From the NCBI GenBank assembly GCA_024640955.1, contig JAHEDZ010000016.1, positions 1 through 64,000 of the forward strand: a stretch of 64,000 nt of DNA, written 5' to 3'. The first letter of the stretch is position 1. Each line of letters begins with the position of its first letter. Below the pieces are notes generated by a model that made no database searches, was not told the DNA's origin, and was given only the letters and a program-made list of their open reading frames with translations. This DNA is from Oceanospirillaceae bacterium (GTDB lineage: Bacteria > Pseudomonadota > Gammaproteobacteria > Pseudomonadales > Balneatricaceae). Positions 63,701-64,000 of the stretch are shown piece after piece. Position numbers and translations under genes: made by a program.

Positions 63701-64000
63701 GAAGGGCATGCAAGTTCTCTATGCAGAAGATCAAAAAACACTGCAGATGCTAACGACCGTCCTACTCAAAAAACAGGGTGCTGAGGTGGTTCTAGCAAAC
63801 GATGGAAATGAGGCTCTGGAACTGTTCAAACGTCATACTTTTGATTTTGTACTGACCGATATCATGATGCCCAACTTAGACGGCTATGGGCTGACACGTG
63901 CCCTGCGTGAGCAAGGCTACACCCATCCGATAATCGGCCTAACGGCAGCTACGATTGGTCTGGAGACAGACGAGTTGCTGCTCGCAGGTGCGGATGTCGC
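60705..64000 (+). CDS. hybrid sensor histidine kinase (3' end outside window)
   Basis: A single open frame runs from ATG 60705 past the window end. It begins with a signal peptide (about 1-24), then a periplasmic sensor (25-320) resembling ABC-type substrate-binding sensor domains (VLVIWGADYNQPW near the start). One membrane helix (FWMTGLLLATLLVIGVLTSV, about 322-343) precedes three PAS-type domains (about 385-750). HisKA has H770 in IGHELRTPIATIKMML. HATPase_c spans about 850-965 (NLIKNAAVHSG, DNGKGIP, GTGLGLHICRDLA). The receiver starts at residue 1002 (YAEDQKT) with D1052 in LTDIMMPNLDG, and is truncated. The SD (AAAGGA) is about 11 bases from the start. Confidence 0.92.
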   Translation, partial: MHNGRKLLVIIGLAFSLLGYSQTSFARNVLVIWGADYNQPWTAAVSNALEQSLTASQAPVTLYSESLSYDRLRVLPNPRVWATHLNQKYANAQIDLVIAFEHGASLQLHAAFDDLLPLAEKFSILGNGELTQIATVGQDISFSNHIEHLDVLLPNTQQHLVISSLPSIKGEAGELAQLDSRIELFTDDRSYDELFAQVEALPENSVITYAVMHRDAQGDQRNPRAVLQELLQRSKVPLFVKHSTLLLPGVVGGHTLDANKVAQLMLAALQSDDPSSASLYLGSLSLDVAELNRWNIPLNRVPTEARLYNEPLTFWQDHKSQLFWMTGLLLATLLVIGVLTSVLRQRNNTLRISEQHREASAQLQREAEARLAAEQDKLDAEKFSSLALESAYIGAYKYDAKTGSMWLSPVAAATLGVETDAAGLLHDIKNTLLVRIHPDDLSRLQSEYDPNTSGPESLTYRIRDKAGEIRWINSISDSSSEAGAFTRIGVIRDTTDGHELTDRLLRAQERMTLALEAACIDLFEIETESGVALPLTNGRGLFQIGQRFDFVEGISTQQLPKSTREELSSVIRQENRTFEFTESNSVGTKHRWIQVVTGRFYRRNDTEYLTLVYTDITHLRQHEYAAFRHSQENELALSASGAGVATIHPATGRTQLSARAQEVWDTGPLANDATSLMTLAEQYHPEDDGWVRAKFREMLSGADIGSQEYRIRLRSGEYRWIRAFGRTHYDINGTAEVIAVFYDIDAEKRQFELVEEARERQSRLFAIIGHELRTPIATIKMMLEEQGVYELAPYGKQTQETIKHTLSVLDDLRSVTQPQQHVHTETPASPYEQLEQALGSLGGLLETHNIRPHFLSNPESQTLCLLDRQSLRQMITNLIKNAAVHSGASDIWLTLEAEPQPDERMNLKISLSDNGKGIPEAEIETLFEPFRRGDTQADGTGLGLHICRDLAQRMSGTLTYEASAQGGAKFNFNASFRLARQVETQVELHTEAQAQVLPLKGMQVLYAEDQKTLQMLTTVLLKKQGAEVVLANDGNEALELFKRHTFDFVLTDIMMPNLDGYGLTRALREQGYTHPIIGLTAATIGLETDELLLAGADV

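Overview
The window is chromosomal DNA from a gammaproteobacterium. The Rnf/Rsx-nth block, IbpA, TmcA, TrmA, Mrp/ApbC next to metG, a DUF6482-like protein and an NhaD-type Na+/H+ antiporter suggest a marine or halotolerant lineage near the Oceanospirillales. That placement is inference from gene content, not a phylogeny. Coding density is high on both strands. There is no rRNA operon, CRISPR array, prophage or intact insertion sequence.

Layout. 0-5 kb: tRNA-Val(GAC), uvrB, an aspartate aminotransferase and a TolC-like channel. 5-12 kb: two unknown genes, dcd, apbC, trmA and metG. 12-24 kb: a DUF6482-like protein, a membrane-anchored J-domain protein, a lipoprotein, the wreck of a sigma-54 response regulator (GlrR-like), ybaK, a CigR-like protein, a MOSC protein, tmcA, a GGDEF-like membrane protein, an Smr protein, a GST and deaD. 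24-36 kb: yhbQ, nhaD, then a sulfate assimilation region (cysG, a 704-aa unknown, cysH, DUF934, cysI and a TauE-type exporter on the minus strand, diverging from cysD-cysN). 36-43 kb: rsxABCDGE-nth, a csrA paralogue and a DUF2185 protein. 43-47 kb: ibpA with a heat-shock promoter and a probable RNA thermometer, then GntR regulator / sugar kinase / 2-oxoglutarate oxygenase. 47-53 kb: signalling genes (REC-histidine kinase, CheB-CheR-PAS, REC-GGDEF). 53-58 kb: a deletion scar between a sulfatase and a LysR gene, an HMG-CoA-lyase-like/CoA-transferase pair, a homocysteine methyltransferase and a SlyD-like isomerase. 58-64 kb: tRNA-Ser(GGA) with a duplicated 3' end, a Ca2+/Na+ antiporter, a CorA-type channel, and a hybrid sensor kinase that runs off the end.

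How the genes work together. The cys genes cover sulfate activation to sulfide plus siroheme for the reductase. However, the APS-kinase domain fused to CysN looks eroded, while the reductase is of the single-cysteine PAPS type. The rsx genes encode a membrane electron-transfer complex with the usual nth partner. The 47-53 kb genes look like a signalling cluster mixing receiver, kinase, methyltransferase and degenerate cyclase domains.

Most noteworthy: the sigma-32 promoter plus ROSE-like thermometer at ibpA; a divergent 56-aa CsrA paralogue; the eroded CysC domain; the two-gene deletion scar near 53.7 kb; the collapsed GlrR-like gene; two very short reading frames with excellent ribosome binding sites (20 and 33 residues); and the 58-bp repeat carrying a tRNA-Ser 3' end. 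I did not find a clearly new multi-gene defence or mobile system. The GntR/PfkB/2OG-oxygenase group and the 704-aa protein inside the cys run are the best candidates for undescribed biochemistry.
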